Assembly: GCA_020746875.1 (NCBI GenBank)
Contig: JAGTJL010000029.1
Location: 62,001 to 126,000, forward strand
DNA length: 64,000 bases
Reading direction: 5' to 3'
From: Rhexocercosporidium sp. MPI-PUGE-AT-0058
Lineage: Eukaryota > Ascomycota > Leotiomycetes > Helotiales
A program made the position numbers and the translations under genes. Positions 1 to 13,379 of this stretch are shown here, one piece after another. The notes beneath the pieces are model-generated. The model ran no database searches and was not told where the DNA came from. It was given only the letters and a program-made list of their open reading frames with translations. Position 1 is the first letter of the stretch. The number at the start of each line of letters is the position of its first letter.

Positions 1-3000
1 TTATAGTTATCTTAACGTGGCTATTCCGAATTCAGTATTAAAAGATGCTTTTTATCCGTAAATATCATATTATTCGGCAATTGCTTAAATATATTTTATT
101 TTTATATCTTACGAACTTTCGATAATAAAACCCATATTTCAGTCGGTCGTTAAATTTACTTTATATCGAGGGTTTAAATACTCGTATAAAAACCGAAATT
201 ATTAAAGCTTAATTGTAAAATAATAAGGAAGTAAATAAACGGATTTATTAAATTAATCACAGGTCGATCGATAGTAACGTAATACGTAGAGCAAAGAACG
301 TCCTAGTAGTTAACTAGAGACGCTTATAAAAGTACTAGTAGCTAATTAACGAGCGATCGCATAATAGCGCAGCGGCTCACCTCAAGCAGCATAGTAATAG
401 CCTTATAATAGTTATTTAATTATTTAAGTTAGTTTTAAGCGAATTTGAAGTCTATTAATAAAAGTATAAAGACGGCCTTGAACTTTAATAATTAAAAGAG
501 AAGCGTAATACCTCTCGCACTTACGTAAGTTTAGCTTTAATTTTTATATTTTAAAATTAGCTAACTTTAAGTAATAATTAAAAAACTTTTAGGCTTCGGT
601 CCATAATACTCTTATTACGCTTAATATATTTATTTTATTTTTGTAAATAGCTTTAAAAAATCTGACTTTAATTGTTTAATTATTATTACGGCCTCCGCCC
701 CCGCCCCCGTTATCCTTGCCCCCGCCCCTGCCTTATCCTTTTACTTACTCGAGTTAGTATTAGTACTAATACTATTAATATTAATACTATTACTAATAAT
801 ATAACCGCTCGCCGGTGCCGCATTAAGGAATTATTAATAAAGTTAATAGACTTATTAATAGTTTAATTCGCGACTTAATAGCGGCTTAAGAACGTGCCCT
901 TTCAGAGTCATAATTTGCTACTTTATAAGCAGCTTAAGAACGAGCCCTTTTATACTTACGTACGTTAGTTTAATTATAGCTTCGGCCGGAATAAAATTCT
1001 TACTTTTTAATAACTTAAAAAGAAATATACTTTACGTAATTATATTAATTTAAAAAGTACTTTAAAATACAAAGGAAAATAAGAGAGTATATTTATAATA
1101 AAGTGTAAGCTTTAATTAAGCTTCTTTACCGACGCTTTAGCGTCTTGCAGATTAAGTAATATAATAAAAGTCTTAAACTTCTGTTGTAAAAGGTTTTTAA
1201 TAAGGCTATTAGCGTATATTTCGCTTATAAGTAAGTATATAACCTTAAAACTTCCTTTTTAATATTCCTAGCGTAGCTATATATTTTGAATATCAACGTG
1301 CTTAAGCTTAATTAATATACGCTAATTCTCTTTAATTATAAGCTTAATCGTTTATTAATTATTATAAAAAATATTCTAAAAATATCTTATATTAAAGTAC
1401 ATTTTCGCAAAAAGCTTTTATAATATTATAATTATCTTTACAGTTCGCTCCACCTTTAAGAGCTCAGCTTTAATTATCGAAGTAATAATTATATCTTATT
1501 TAATTATTATTTACAATATAACACCCCAGAATAAAATAATAATAAGCTCTTATAAAGAACGCCTAATTTCTAAATCATTTACAAAAGAAGTATTAAAAGC
1601 TATTATAAGCTGCGTCTCTTAAAAAGCGTATATTAAAAAAATAACGTATAATCTAATGTATAACTTATAAATGCTTTTAACTCGGGTTCGTTAAGAAATG
1701 CGATAATTATAAAGTTGTAAAAGCTACATTTAATTTAAGCATAATAACTAAATATAATACGGAACCGACCTTCTTTTAATATTCTTTAACTTAATCTACA
1801 ATTGCCTTAACGGTATTCTTAATTAAGTCGTAATATAATAAAGAAGTGTTTAAGCAATTGCCATCTATTAAATTAAATTTTTAAACTACCTTCTTTATAT
1901 ACGCATTATAAACAAGCTTAATTGTCTTCGTATATTTATTACGTACAATTCGCACTTTTAAAAACTATTTTATATCTTTTATTATAATAAGTTCGTAAGC
2001 GTTATTTAAGCCATCGATGATTTTAATTACTATAAAGAAGTTTAAATTATAATATAACACTTATATATTATTTCCGTAAAAAGCTCCAAACACTATTCGC
2101 TTATCGTTCGTAAAAATATAAAGCTCTTTTATGAATAATACGAGACTAAGGCTTTTAAATATAATTAAGAAGTCGCTATATTATAAAGTTAAAAAGTCGC
2201 GAAGGCCATATAAGGGTTTATCGATCTCTATAATTATATCGGACTATTTAAAACCGTCGGGGAGATAATAATAAATAAGTGCATTTCGTTTGTTTTGTTT
2301 TATATTAATAAACGTATTTACGACGTCGTATTATTTAACTTTTAAGTCAAATTATATTATTATAATTATTACGACGCGAAAAAACTTTATTATTAACGTA
2401 AAAGCGTATGTAAAAATATTATAATATCTTCTTATAAATCATCCTTAATAACGACTTGCGATTTAATATACATAAGCTGTCCCGCTAAATTAACTTTATA
2501 AGTAAATACTTATTTTAATAATATAAGCGTTATCTTCGTATTTACTTTTAATATAATATATTAATACTTCTTAACTTAGAGATTCTTTATTTTTTTACGC
2601 GCGTCTTTCTTTAAGTATTTTCCCTACGAGTGCTATTCTAAATGTTGTTAATACTTTAATACTTATAAAAGCTTTACTTAATATAATTATATTAATTTAG
2701 AGCTTATAGTTATTTATACTTTAATTGATTCGCTATTAATTATAATTATAAATATAATATATATAGTTTCGTAATCTTTTCTATTTTTACATATTATTTT
2801 ATTATTTTAAAATATCGTAATAAAAGATATAATATACGTATAATTCTTATTTATTTAATTTATGGATTCGGCGTTTAAGAGCTCTTCTATCGTAAAAGAA
2901 TATATTCTTAGCCTTCTCTTAAACCGTTTATTTAACTATATTACCTTTTTTACTTAATGTCTCCGCTGAGCTCGAGTAATAAAGCGTAATTAACTTTAGT

Positions 3001-3258
3001 TTAATGTTTAGAGCACTTCGTCGAGGGTCTCTTAAGTCATATTATCTTTTAAAAGATATTATAATAATATATTAGATATTATATTTTCTAAGAGGAATTA
3101 TTAATCTCCTTTAGGCTTACCGTAATCCTTCTCAGACGAGGTATTTTCGTACTTTAGAGTATTTCCTAAGCTTATATTAATTGCTTTAGTTTAGCGCAAT
3201 AATTAATTCTGGCTATTTTATAATTTATTTTAAATTATAACTTATAGTATTAAGTTAT
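1..3258 (-). mobile_element. Copia-type retrotransposon relic A, RIP-degraded
   Basis: This stretch is very AT-rich and has no open frame of useful length. Read on the minus strand, with stop codons treated as mutated glutamine or tryptophan, it gives Copia reverse transcriptase (RVT_2) pieces at about 2340-1900. These include a PDGFK segment, a PLYGLRD segment and a YGNN remnant of YVDD near 2072-2083. An RNase H-proximal part follows at about 1780-1500 (VGSVLYL, then LSHFLTNPS). The same order is found, diverged, at about 24290-23300. No LTR is visible for this copy. It ends abruptly where the younger Copia element begins at 3259. The 1-1300 part is AT-rich with nothing I can assign. The family call is fairly safe; the element boundaries are not. 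Confidence 0.6.
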
Positions 3259-3572
3259 TGTGAGAATAGGCGAGCCAATCAGGAATGAGGAAGCGCAGTA
3301 GGTGAGGACACGTGATCAAAGACAAAGTAGAATTGATTGCTTGCTTGCTTGAAGAGCTAAAAGAGCTCTTCGGTAGTTATATATAAAATAATAGCTTCTC
3401 TAGAAGCTTTTACGACTACGTAACTAATTACGTGGCTTATACGAGCTACGTAATTAAATACGAGTGTAATTTCCCGGAATACAAAGATAATTTCCGAGCC
3501 GCGTAAGCAGTAGAAACCCCTTCGGCTATTCTAGGGTAGAATCGGCACGAGTTACTAAAGTGATATCTAACA
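3259..3572 (-). repeat. Left (3') LTR of the Copia element
   Basis: A 314-bp copy starting TGTGAGAATAGG and ending ATCTAACA. It aligns along its whole length with 9148-9461, 26099-26413 and 36216-36525, and with the fragment 41785-42000. Differences between copies are mainly C/T and G/A, as expected from RIP. Confidence 0.93.
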
Positions 3573-3740
3573 CGCCCTCTTAATGAGTGACGTAATAGCT
3601 TTATAAGTTTATATACAAGTTAGCTTTAAAGCAGAGCTTGTATTTACAAAAATAGGCTTAATATATGAAATAACCCTTTGCGGAGGGTAAGCCAGTTGTA
3701 AAGAGAGAGAAATACAAATTATAATCTTATTTCTTCCGCT

Positions 3741-6700
3741 TTAGTCTTATTCGGCTAGTCTCAAAAGCCTTATAAATTCAGTGAATTTAGGCTTGTCTAG
3801 TGGCTTTGTAAAGCCGTCGGCTTTTTGTTTAGACCCTTTTATGTAAATTAAGTCTATTTCGCCTTGATTTATGAGGTCGCGGACGTAGTAGTATTTAACG
3901 GCAATATATTTAGTCCTCTCGTGGAATTGAGAGTTATTAGCTAATAAGAGAGCGCCGTTATTATCCGTATAAACAGGGAATCGTTCCTGTATATAATAGC
4001 CTAATTCAGTTAGAAGCTGCTTTATATAAACAGCCTCTTTAAAAGCCGAATTAATAGCTATATATTCGGCCTCAGTCGTACTTTAAGCTATAATACTTTA
4101 GAGCTTGCTTTTCCAGCTAAATAAGCAACTCGCTAAGTAAAAGCTTAAGCCGCTAGTCGATTTAGCCGTATTAATGTCTCCGGCGTAGTCGGCATCGCAA
4201 TAGCCGCTTATATATCGACTAAAGCTTTTTTCGTAAATTAGTCTTAGCTTTTTTGATCCTTTTAAGTATTTAAGCACGTTTTTAAGGGCAATTATGTAAT
4301 CGGTGCTAGGGTTACTAGCGAATCGAGCGAGCTTTATAACCGAGTAGTAAATATCGGGTCTAGTTGCTAGCGTAAGAAATAAGAGGCAGCCTATAATTTG
4401 CTGATATTAATTTATTTCCTTTTTATTAGCCTTATTAGGATTAGGCTTTAACTTAGCCTTCGAATCCATTAGTATATCTTTAGGCTTACAGTCGGTTATA
4501 TTAAACCGCGCTAGCACTTTCTCAATATAGCTCTCTTAGCTTAGCTTCATACAACCTTTGTCTAGGTTATAGTCGATATTTATACTTAAGTAGTCCTTTA
4601 TTAGCCCTAAATCCTTTAATTTAAAGAGCTTTTTAAGCTCTTTAATAAAGGATTTGATATTATTGACGCTTAGGCCAATTATCGCTAAGTCGTCTACGTA
4701 AATAAAGACTATAAGCTGTTGCTCCTTATTAACTAGGATATAATTCTCGGTAATTAAGGCTTGAAAACCGAGTTTTTGGACTAGGACTTCCTTTAGCGTA
4801 ATAAACCAGAGCCTAGCTGACTGTTTTAGTCCGTATAAGGCTTTATTAAGCAGGAGTAGTTTACTAGCGTATTTTTAGGCATTTATGCCTTTAAGAGGCA
4901 TTATATATAGAGTATTTACGTTAATATTATTCTATATAAAAGCTAATATTATATTGACTTTTTATATAAGCTAACCGTAAAGGACCGCTAAGGCGAATAT
5001 AAGTCGCCAAGCCATTTATTTTATTACGCTAGCAAACGTGTTTACGTAGTTAAGACTATAGAGTTGCTTAAATCCTTTAGCGACGAATCTAACTTTGAAT
5101 TCGAAGTGATTAAGTAATTCTTTAATTTTATATATTTACCTCGTTTTTAAAGGCTTATAAGCCTTGCTAGCGTCTTTTGGCATTATTTCCCAAGTCTTGT
5201 GATTTTTTAAGGAATTGGCTTCTTTTTCTATAGCTTTTAACTAATAGTTCTTATACGGAGAGGCCATAGCTTTTTTAAGGCTTTTAAGCTTGTAAATTTA
5301 AAGGCCTTTAGTCCGTTTAATAACGATTTTATTAGCTTCTAGCTCTTCGGGTAACTTTATTAGCTCTTTTTCTAGATCTTCGTCTATTTTAGAGCTTATT
5401 AAAGCTATAGAAGCTAGTCTTTTAGCGTCTTTATAAATAGAAAAAGCTTCTTTTTCCTCTTCGATTAACTAGTTATTTAGCTGGCGAATAGCCGTCTTAG
5501 AGCTTAAGTGTATTACTGGCTGATTTTCTGAAGAGTTAAAGTCTTTGGCACTAGTACTAGCGTTTCTAGTTACGACGTTAGGCTCCTAGCTCGAATAATC
5601 CTTTCTAGGCCTTTTAATAGGCGCTTTAGGCATTTCCGGGTTAGCCACATTAGGCTTCTTATTAGCCTTTAGCGTTTGAGGGAGCTCTTATGTAAATAAG
5701 TCGGATTCGTCTTTAAAATCCGTTTTCTCGCCCTCTAATTAGTCGATAGGCGACTTTTCGCTTATATTGCCTTTATTAAGCATTTCATTATTAATACTAT
5801 TTATTAGCTTAATAATATCGTCGCTAGCGCCTTTAAACTCTTCAAGTGTTTCGATTATATAGTCGAATTCGGTTTCTTCCGTCATATCGTCCTTAAGGAT
5901 TAAATCCTCTTTAATTAAGACGTTTTTAGAGCTTATAACGGCTCTTTTACTCGATAAATAAACCAAGTAATTATTAAAAGACTCAAAACCGACAAGAATA
6001 CCCCTGTCGAATTTATCGGCTAGCTTATGAGCTCTCTTATTCTCAAGTACGTAAGTTAAAGAGCTTAATATGCGAATATAATTAATTGTCGGTAATTTAC
6101 CGCATAAAGCTTTAAAAGGAATCTTCTTTATGACGGAGTTATATGACCGATTCTTAATATGAGCTATTCCTTATAATAAGTAGGGCCATAAAAACAAAGG
6201 TAATCTTTTAGCCTTACAGACGCTAATTAGCCGCTTTATTAGGTATTTATTTAACCTTTCGGCTATCCCGTTTTAGGAAGGGGAATAAGGGCTAGTGTAT
6301 TTACATATATACTCTTTTTGCTTATAATAATGCGTCCATTTATTAGACTTGAATTCCCCGGCGTTATCGAGCTTAAAAGCTTTAATATTCGCTATAAATT
6401 TGTATTTAACGCTATTTTAATTATTGAATTAATTATTAATTATATTACAAAAGTCGATTAAGACGTTATAAGCGTCGGCTTTGAGTTTTAAGGCGTATAG
6501 TCAAATAGCTCTTAATCTTTTATATATAATAGTAAGGAAATAGCGCTCTCCTTTAAGTCCTTTGACTTTAAAAGGCCCCGCAATATCGATATCGAATATA
6601 GTCAAGGGTGGCGCGTTTGACATAGGCTTTTTATTGCCGATCACGTGTATTTTGCTGCTATTACAAGCGTTATAGTCGGCTAGCTTGTCTTTTTGTTGGA

Positions 6701-8345
6701 TTTTCTTTAATCCATGGCTTTTCTCAATCGTTTTAAGAATCGACTCTTTATTTATATGCACTAGCCTTTTATAGTAAAGGTCTAGCGGCGAATTTGAGTC
6801 TACCTAATATATTACAGGTTCGAGAGCGTCATTATCGACTTCCGCTTGAACGTAATAGGCGTTATAGTCCTATTTAGCCTGTAATTAGCCTTTTTTATGC
6901 TTTAATAAAGCACCGTTCTCGGTAAAGTTAATTGACCAGCCTTTTTTAATCATTTCCCTTGAGCTTAAAAGGGTCGTTTTTAGCCCCGGAATATAGTTTA
7001 CTCGTTGGATAACTACTTCTATGCCGTTATTGCCCTTAATAGGAATATCTCCCGTGCCTAGTATCGGTAATACGTCGCTATTAGCGATTGTAACCGATTT
7101 GCGAAGGATAGGTTAATAGTTAAGTAACCATTCCTTATTAGGCGTATAGTGCTCGCTAGCACCGGAGTCTAGAACTAGTCTGTAATTATAGACGGTTTTA
7201 AAAGCTTAATTTACAATATCTCCCTCTAATTGGTCAGAATCGGACTCGCTTAATTCCTTTATAGTATTTACAAAAGTACTCATAATTAGAGGTTCAAGCT
7301 GTACTTTAAGCTTCACATTTGACCTACCCTTTGATAAGGGTAAGTGGTTTGTGTGTGCCTTTATAGGCTTTCTAGCCGTCACGTGCTTATTTAGCGGCGT
7401 AGTAGTCTTAGATACGGCTATAATAGCCTTCGTAGACTCTGTTTTTGATTCGCCTTTTCATTTCTTAGTCTTTTTAGGCTTATTATTAGGCTTTTTATTC
7501 GGGTTTTCTGAATTATTAGGCCTTAGCTCAGGGTGTAAGACCCAGCACGTAGACGTTATATGTCCCGTGACTTTGCACTTATTGCAGTGCTTCTTATTAC
7601 CTCCTTTGCCGCCTTTAAACGCTTTATTAGCGTTAAGGTCAGCATTAGCGCCTATGCGAGCTTCTTCCGAAATTAAGTCGTTAATTAGACCGTCAATATC
7701 GATATTCTTAAGATCACCTGACATTTTCTTGTATTTACGAGACGAAAAGGCGTCAAAAGAGCTCGGCAAGCCTTTTAATATAAGGCTAGCTATTACAGGC
7801 TTTGGAATCTCGCAGTTTAGCTGCTTTAGGTATATGTCGCTTAATTGGATTACGCTTATATATTCGTTTATACTCTTATAAGAGCTATAATTGGAATCGA
7901 CGATTTGATTTATATAGCGGCCGACTAGCTCAAGCGTTAATTAACCGAAAGTAAATTGAATAGCGTTCTATAGCTTTTTAGCCGTATCTTTATCTTTAAA
8001 TCGCTCTTAGTTTTTAAGCGATATAATCGACTTTAGCGCCCTTAGCGCCTTTTGGTTTTGCGTCTTAAAGTAGTTTAGCTTCTCGTGATATTTTACGGCT
8101 AGCTCGTGAGAATAAGGGGCTAATACGGCTCTACCTCCTTCGGTACTCCTAACGTAATATAAAGATTAGTCCGGAGGTAAAGCTTTGCCGGAAATATAAG
8201 GCATATAGCCGTTAATTTCCAGGAATAGACTAGCGGGATTTATCCACTTAATATAATTAGACTTCCCTACTAGCTTCTCTCCTTTAAAGGCAGTAGCGGC
8301 TATTTTAAGCTTGTCTCGATTGAGTTTAACTTTGATTCTTTTAGG
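3741..8345 (-). pseudogene. Copia gag-pol polyprotein, stop-interrupted
   Basis: One minus-strand frame runs through the whole element. Gag lies at about 8340-7550 and ends in a CX2CX4HX4C zinc knuckle at 7586-7545. The protease has LDSGASEHYTP with DSG at 7169-7161. The pre-integrase and integrase core (DIAGPF) lie at about 6800-6130. The RVT_2 reverse transcriptase lies at about 5190-4500 with YVDD at 4700-4689. Copia RNase H (CDADYAGD) runs from about 4210 to 3840. All open blocks, such as 7769-7458, 6761-6501 and 5966-5739, are in the same frame. The frame is broken by scattered TAA, TAG and TGA codons that fit mutated CAA, CAG and TGG or CGA. The start codon is not clear and may be lost. 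This copy cannot make a full polyprotein. Confidence 0.9.
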
Positions 8346-9147
8346 CGATTATCACTTATAATGATTTATTAAACTATTTTAGTCTTAGATTATTCTAGTC
8401 TTAGACTTTATTTAAGTCTTTATAACCTCATAATAAGGCTACTTTCCTTGATTTAATATGCCTTAAATCGATATAAAATCAATATTTAAGGTAAAAAGTC
8501 TTGCTAAGGACTTATATATTACCTTACCGAGGGTTTCGCTTAGCTAATATTATAACAGGGTTCCCAGCAGTCTGCTTAGGCTCTTATTATAACGCTAGCG
8601 CTATTACTAGCTTGGTTTTTCTCACAGGAATTAGTAAACTTAATTAGCTGTAATCCTCTTTGAGGATGGCTTCTTATACAGCTAGAAAAGCTTAAAAACT
8701 ATTATAATTTGTGCTAGACTAGTGACAATTCGAACAGCCACTCCTTAATACAAGCCACGCTAACACGCTACTTATAGCTACTGCTAGCGCCGTAAAAGGT
8801 ATAGGCGCCTAGGAATGAGAAATTTATTATAAGACTTAGAACCGCAATCTAAGTAGCTACGCGCGCTTATAACGTCTAAGGACCGCTAGGTTATGATTTC
8901 CCTAAGGTTTAGTCTCAGGGTCAAAGGCCTCGGGTCCGTAATACGTCCTAATCGGGTTAGTAAGGGCTTAAAGGGGTCTAGCTTACTTCAGTCAAGAGAA
9001 GCTAGTATGGCTTTATCGACAAGCGTTTGAACGGAAGCAGCCGAAGCGGTATTAGCCGAGAAAGGCTCGGCTAGTCCTCTCGATCGGGAAGGTGTGTCGG
9101 TGACTGATATTATTAGCTGCCTTAGCGAGTTTGCCGAATTGCTACCA

Positions 9148-9461
9148 TGTGAAAATAAGCGAGCCAATCAGGAATGAGGAAGCGCAGTAGGTGAGGACAC
9201 GTGATCAAAGACAAAGTGGAATTGATTGCTTGCTTGCTTAAAGAGCTAGAAGAGCTCTTCGGTAGTTATATATAAAATAATAGCTTTTCTAAAAGCTTTT
9301 ACGACTACGTAACTAATTACGTGGCTTATACGAGCTACGTAATTAAATACGAGCGTAATTTCCCGGAATACGAAGATAATTTCCGAGCCGCGTAAGCAGT
9401 GGAAACCCCTTCGGCTATTCTAGGGTAGAATCGGCACGAGTTACCGAAGTGATATCCAACA
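9148..9461 (-). repeat. Right (5') LTR of the Copia element
   Basis: A 314-bp direct copy of 3259-3572, starting TGTGAAAATAAG and ending TATCCAACA. It is close to but not identical with the left LTR. The differences are transitions, so the element is not freshly inserted. Confidence 0.93.
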
Positions 9462-9522
9462 CAACCTTGTCCAGTATCCCTTATCTTGATCTAAATGTAC
9501 TACTTCGAGCCCAGAAGCCAGG

Positions 9523-12450
9523 ATGGCCATCAACTCTTCGATAAGCAGTCGCTTCGAAACTCTGCCAACAGAGATTTCTCGTATCACTATTGACCTTCTC
9601 CCACTGGGACGTCAAAGATTTATCTCGTACTAGCAAAAGTGTGAGAGAAGCATGCATGCTATCCCTCTTTCGCTGTGTCGAAATTCCGTTCTCAACCGAC
9701 GGGTTTAACAACCTCAAAAAGCCTCATAAATACAGACGCTCGTACTACATTATCTCTTTTACTTACGTCGTCCCAGAACTACTAATTAAAAGCTGGTAAT
9801 AATAACTCCCTCAAAACAGTCCGTTAGAATTACGCTAACGCAGCTCTTATCTCCCACAGAAATACTAGATTTCAATTGCTTTAAGTACGATCTTTTGACT
9901 CCTGACAGCTATGTAGAAATAGCGAAAGAGATATAAGACGGGGGCGGTGAGGCGGATAAATACCCTTCATATATGGTTATTTACAAAAGCTTACACGATG
10001 TGTGCGAGGAGCAGCGCAGCATCGTGGATAGCGGCGTTAACCTCTCGGTTCTATCCTCAACCTTTAGAACACTTCCTCGACTGACTGAGGTGGGCTTGTC
10101 ATTCTGCGAGGCGATCGAAGACTACTCGTATTCCCTGTCACGTGCACACCTCGCATACGTGCACACCCGTTTAGCTTTACTGCTCTATCTTACCTTATAA
10201 CTTTAATTGTATATAAATTAATAACTATAATTCCAAATAAAATATTATAAACTATAAATTATATTTAAAAGGCTTTTAAATTTAAAATATTTAATTTCTT
10301 AATTAATTAGAATATCGCGCTAGCATTTTACGAGTCCTTCCACTTAATAATTTAACTTTCGGCTCATCCGCATTAATAATTAATAATAAAGACACGTAAA
10401 TTATAAATAACTTTACAATTAACTAAAGTTTAGGCGCAGTCTTCGTCTACTTTGTCTACTTCTTTTTAAGATAATTTGCTGCTTCTTTAACTGTTTTTAT
10501 AACTAATTATATAATAGCTTTTTATATCCGCGCTTCCGCCTATTTACTCTCTCTCTTTTTACGCCGAATCTCTTTCTGTAAAGCTTTTTCTACTTTACGA
10601 GCGTCGGCCTTATTCTTTTTAATTACATTATCTTCCTTTTCCTACGTAATTCTCTCTTCTTTCTCTTTTTAAAAAGCTTTAGTTTTACTAATTCCTATCG
10701 GTCTATATAATTTACACTTATTAATTTCATTCTTAATAAGATTTATTTTCTTTTCACGCTTTCTTTTTTTCTTTTTAAGCTTTAACGACTTAATTAAGCC
10801 TTTCTTAATAAACTCGTTAACTTCATACTCGGCAAAAAGTTTAAAAGCGGCTTTTAATATTAAGTTAAGAATAATAAGGTTTTTATTAACATAATATAAG
10901 CGCTGGACTTTCCGCATTATTTACACGTATAAAGAATCGTTATAATAACAGGATTTCGTTTTTTAAGAGCTATTCGGTTAATTTAAATGAAAACGTATTA
11001 CGGATTAAAAGGCTAAATCCCTGCTTTAACGAATGCCGACGTGATATTTTCTTTAAAAAAAGATTCCTCTTATACCGGCTTAAATACACTTTAAAACATC
11101 CTTTTTATTATACTTACGTATCTAATGCCTTTAAATATAATAATTTAAAGCTTTTCCGAGTACTTTTGAGTAAGAGGATTAAAATAGCCAAAATTAAAAG
11201 GTTATAAATAATACGTAGAATACGAGGATAAAATCAAAATAATAATATTAAATTCGTTATACTTATTTAAGAAAGCTATATTTACATAACTAAAATGGCC
11301 ATTTATTATTAAAAGACGACGACGATTTTCAGCGGATTTACAAGTCTTTAATTTAAATACTTTTTCTAATTAACGTAAACTAAGTTTATTACTAGACTAC
11401 CTATTCTCTATAGCACCGAAGTATATTAATTTATTAAAATAATTAAAATCCTTAAGCTAAGAGTCTTGTAAATTACTAAAAGCTCTTTTATAAAGTAACG
11501 TAAGAAAGCCTTTCTTTTCGATTACTAAAACATACGCCAAAAGAATAATAAACTCTTTATTACTATCTTAAATTACTTACTTAATATACTCTAATTTATA
11601 TGTCTTTATTAATATAATTTTAAGTGTTTTTAATGCTTATCTAAAAATAAAACCCTTCTCGTCTTAATTATATATGTTATTAGTAGTAATATAATAAGTT
11701 TCCATTATATAACTTAATTATTCCGTAAAATAAAAGGTATTAGTCGATAATAACACTTAACGATTATATAATAACGGATTAATAAAATCAAACTTAACTA
11801 GCTTAAAAAAGTGCTTATAAAGAGGCTCGTACTCAGACTTTATGCATTGTTTATCGATATTCTTAAAGTAAACGCTCTTTAAACGACCTTTATATTAATA
11901 AATAAACTGTGACGTCTAATTCTTTCCGACAAGTATTCCGATAACTTCCTTAATTAAATTCTTAATAATTTAGCTTATAGGAGGCATCTTACGCTTTATT
12001 ATTCGATTAATATGCTTTATTAACACCTCCTTTTAATCGTTAATTAAATATTAAATAGATTCGAACAAGAAGTCGACTCTAAGGCGAGTTTAGCCTTTAT
12101 ATCGCCGCATAAAGGTTATACGATTGACTCCAAACTCTCGCGTAATCGCAGAATAATTAAAAAAGTCACATAATTCCAACGCAATAAGCGCTTTAATTAT
12201 ATCTTTTATTTCGGCTATATTATAATTTTTTAAAGTATTATTAGTAAGGGGAAAAGTGCAGACTTTTACCTTGTGCACGTATGCGGGGTGTGCACGTGAC
12301 AGGGAATACGAGTACTCGTCGCTAACACCTTTCACCGCGGGCATGACTACAGCAGAAGACTCTCATGAATACCATTTGCGAGTCATATCTGATGCTATCC
12401 AGAGTTCCATGAATAGAGGCGCTGCGATTAATACCATCAGCTTATTGTAG
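9523..12450 (+). pseudogene. F-box-like protein gene, broken and split by a transposon
   Basis: Three collinear pieces read as one gene of the fungal F-box/LRR-like type. Piece 1 (ATG 9523 to about 9720) gives FETLPTEI and then, after a small frameshift near 9605-9612, DVKDLSRTSKSVREACM and a short FRCVEI segment. This is an F-box-like helix pattern. Piece 2 (about 9860-10124) gives a SYVEIAKEI segment followed by TFRTLPRLTEVGLSFCEAIED, split here as TFRTLPRLTEV and GLSFCEAIED. Piece 3 (12313-12447) continues with EDSHEYHLRVISDAIQ and GAAINTISLL before a TAG. The pogo/Fot1-type element 10125-12312 lies between pieces 2 and 3. Removing it with one TA rejoins them in frame. Further defects (frameshift, in-frame stops) show that the gene is dead. 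The family assignment is by motif resemblance only, and any sequence past 12450 is uncertain. Confidence 0.55.
10125..12312 (-). mobile_element. pogo/Fot1-type Tc1-mariner DNA transposon, RIP-degraded
   Basis: A 2188-bp element with about 41-bp terminal inverted repeats beginning CTCGTATTCCCTGTCACG. It is flanked on both sides by TA (10123-10124 and 12313-12314), the target duplication of Tc1/mariner elements. The minus strand encodes a decayed transposase. An N-terminal helix-turn-helix at about 12230-12095 includes AITREFGVNRITFMRR. A DDE domain follows with DEKGF near 11663-11649 and LIINGH near 11308-11294, where the catalytic Asp now reads Asn, a G-to-A change. A lysine- and arginine-rich C-terminus lies at about 10917-10560. 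Many stops make it non-autonomous. The TIRs are much less mutated than the interior. It sits inside an F-box-like gene. Confidence 0.85.
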
Positions 12451-13379
12451 AAGTCTCAAGGACTGCAATATTATGATTTCCGGCATTTGAGAGCGTATGC
12501 CATATTTGGCTCTTTGATAAGGTACAGTTGTGGGCTCAGAAGGGACGTTCTTAAGAAACTAGGGTGGTCAATCTCGGTGGCTAGCCTAAGTCATCGTCTC
12601 CCATCAGGAAACAGATGGTAGCTAGCGCTGGCGGCCCTTGGCTACTTCGTTGGGGAGCTCCATCCGAAATGGACACTTGTCAGCTGTCCCTCCGTGGTTA
12701 GCACTGAGCCGATGTATTTTAGAGTATTTAGGGAACTTCTTCACAAACACTTTTGCTAAATTTGAGCTCAAGTATTATCTTACGATCGCATAAGGACTTC
12801 GCTTCAGGAGCTAAGGACTAGGCCTCCGACCCGCAAAAGTATACATTTAACATGTAAGCTTAAAGGGGGATGATATCTAGCTTGACACTTCTCTCGCCCG
12901 TCCTTAATCTCACTTTAGGGTTAATATTATACTTTATTTTGTTGCAGAGATTTGACGTTAACGTTCTTAAATCACTTGTTTGAAACATCTTGTTGCCCGA
13001 AATAGTAGAAACTTTCGGCTCCGCAGGCTTTTGAAGCTAATATAAAGGGGCTTAATTTAAACCCAGGAAAGTTCGTATAATAAGGTTTATTATTATTAAA
13101 TTTCATAATATATTAAACTTTACTAAGTAAAACTTGGTTCGAGTCGGAAAACACATCCACTTCTCACCTCTTCTTTATCTCTCATCAAACGCACTTTCGT
13201 CGGTACCAAAGAAAAAAACTCGACTTCCAAATCGGCAACGTCGATCATCTTCAACGATCCTTACGGCGGGGTTCCAGAGTCCACTCTACTAGCCCGCGCT
13301 TTGATCCTGCCAACCAGCCTTTCCCGTGCCGTACCTTCGGCACCATCTCACGCATCATCTCACCTGTCGCCGCCACGTA
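12451..13379. other. Intergenic, no supported gene
   Basis: Composition changes here from RIP-like to normal. I see short open stretches but no motif I can name. 12460-12760 may still belong to the F-box-like pseudogene upstream, but the reading frame cannot be followed with confidence. The rest holds nothing I recognise. Confidence 0.4.

Larger units (their letters stand above)
3259..9461 (-). mobile_element. Complete Ty1/Copia LTR retrotransposon
   Basis: The element is 6203 bp with two direct 314-bp LTRs at 3259-3572 and 9148-9461. Both begin TGTGA and end AACA. Coding is on the minus strand, so the right LTR is the 5' LTR. Just inside it, 9141-9147 reads TGGTAGC on the minus strand, a primer-binding site like those pairing with initiator Met-tRNA. 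Inside the left LTR the minus strand is purine-rich (AAGAGGG), which fits a polypurine tract. The flanking 5-mers (GTTAT and CAACC) do not match, so no target duplication is seen. Domain order gag, protease, integrase, RT, RNase H defines Copia. It is far less decayed than relics A and B, and its defects are mostly single stop codons. Confidence 0.93.

Noticed and set aside
672..866. Short plus-strand open frame in relic A
   Set aside because: Low-complexity Pro/Arg and Asn/Ile/Thr repeats in AT-rich DNA, with no motif; chance opening.
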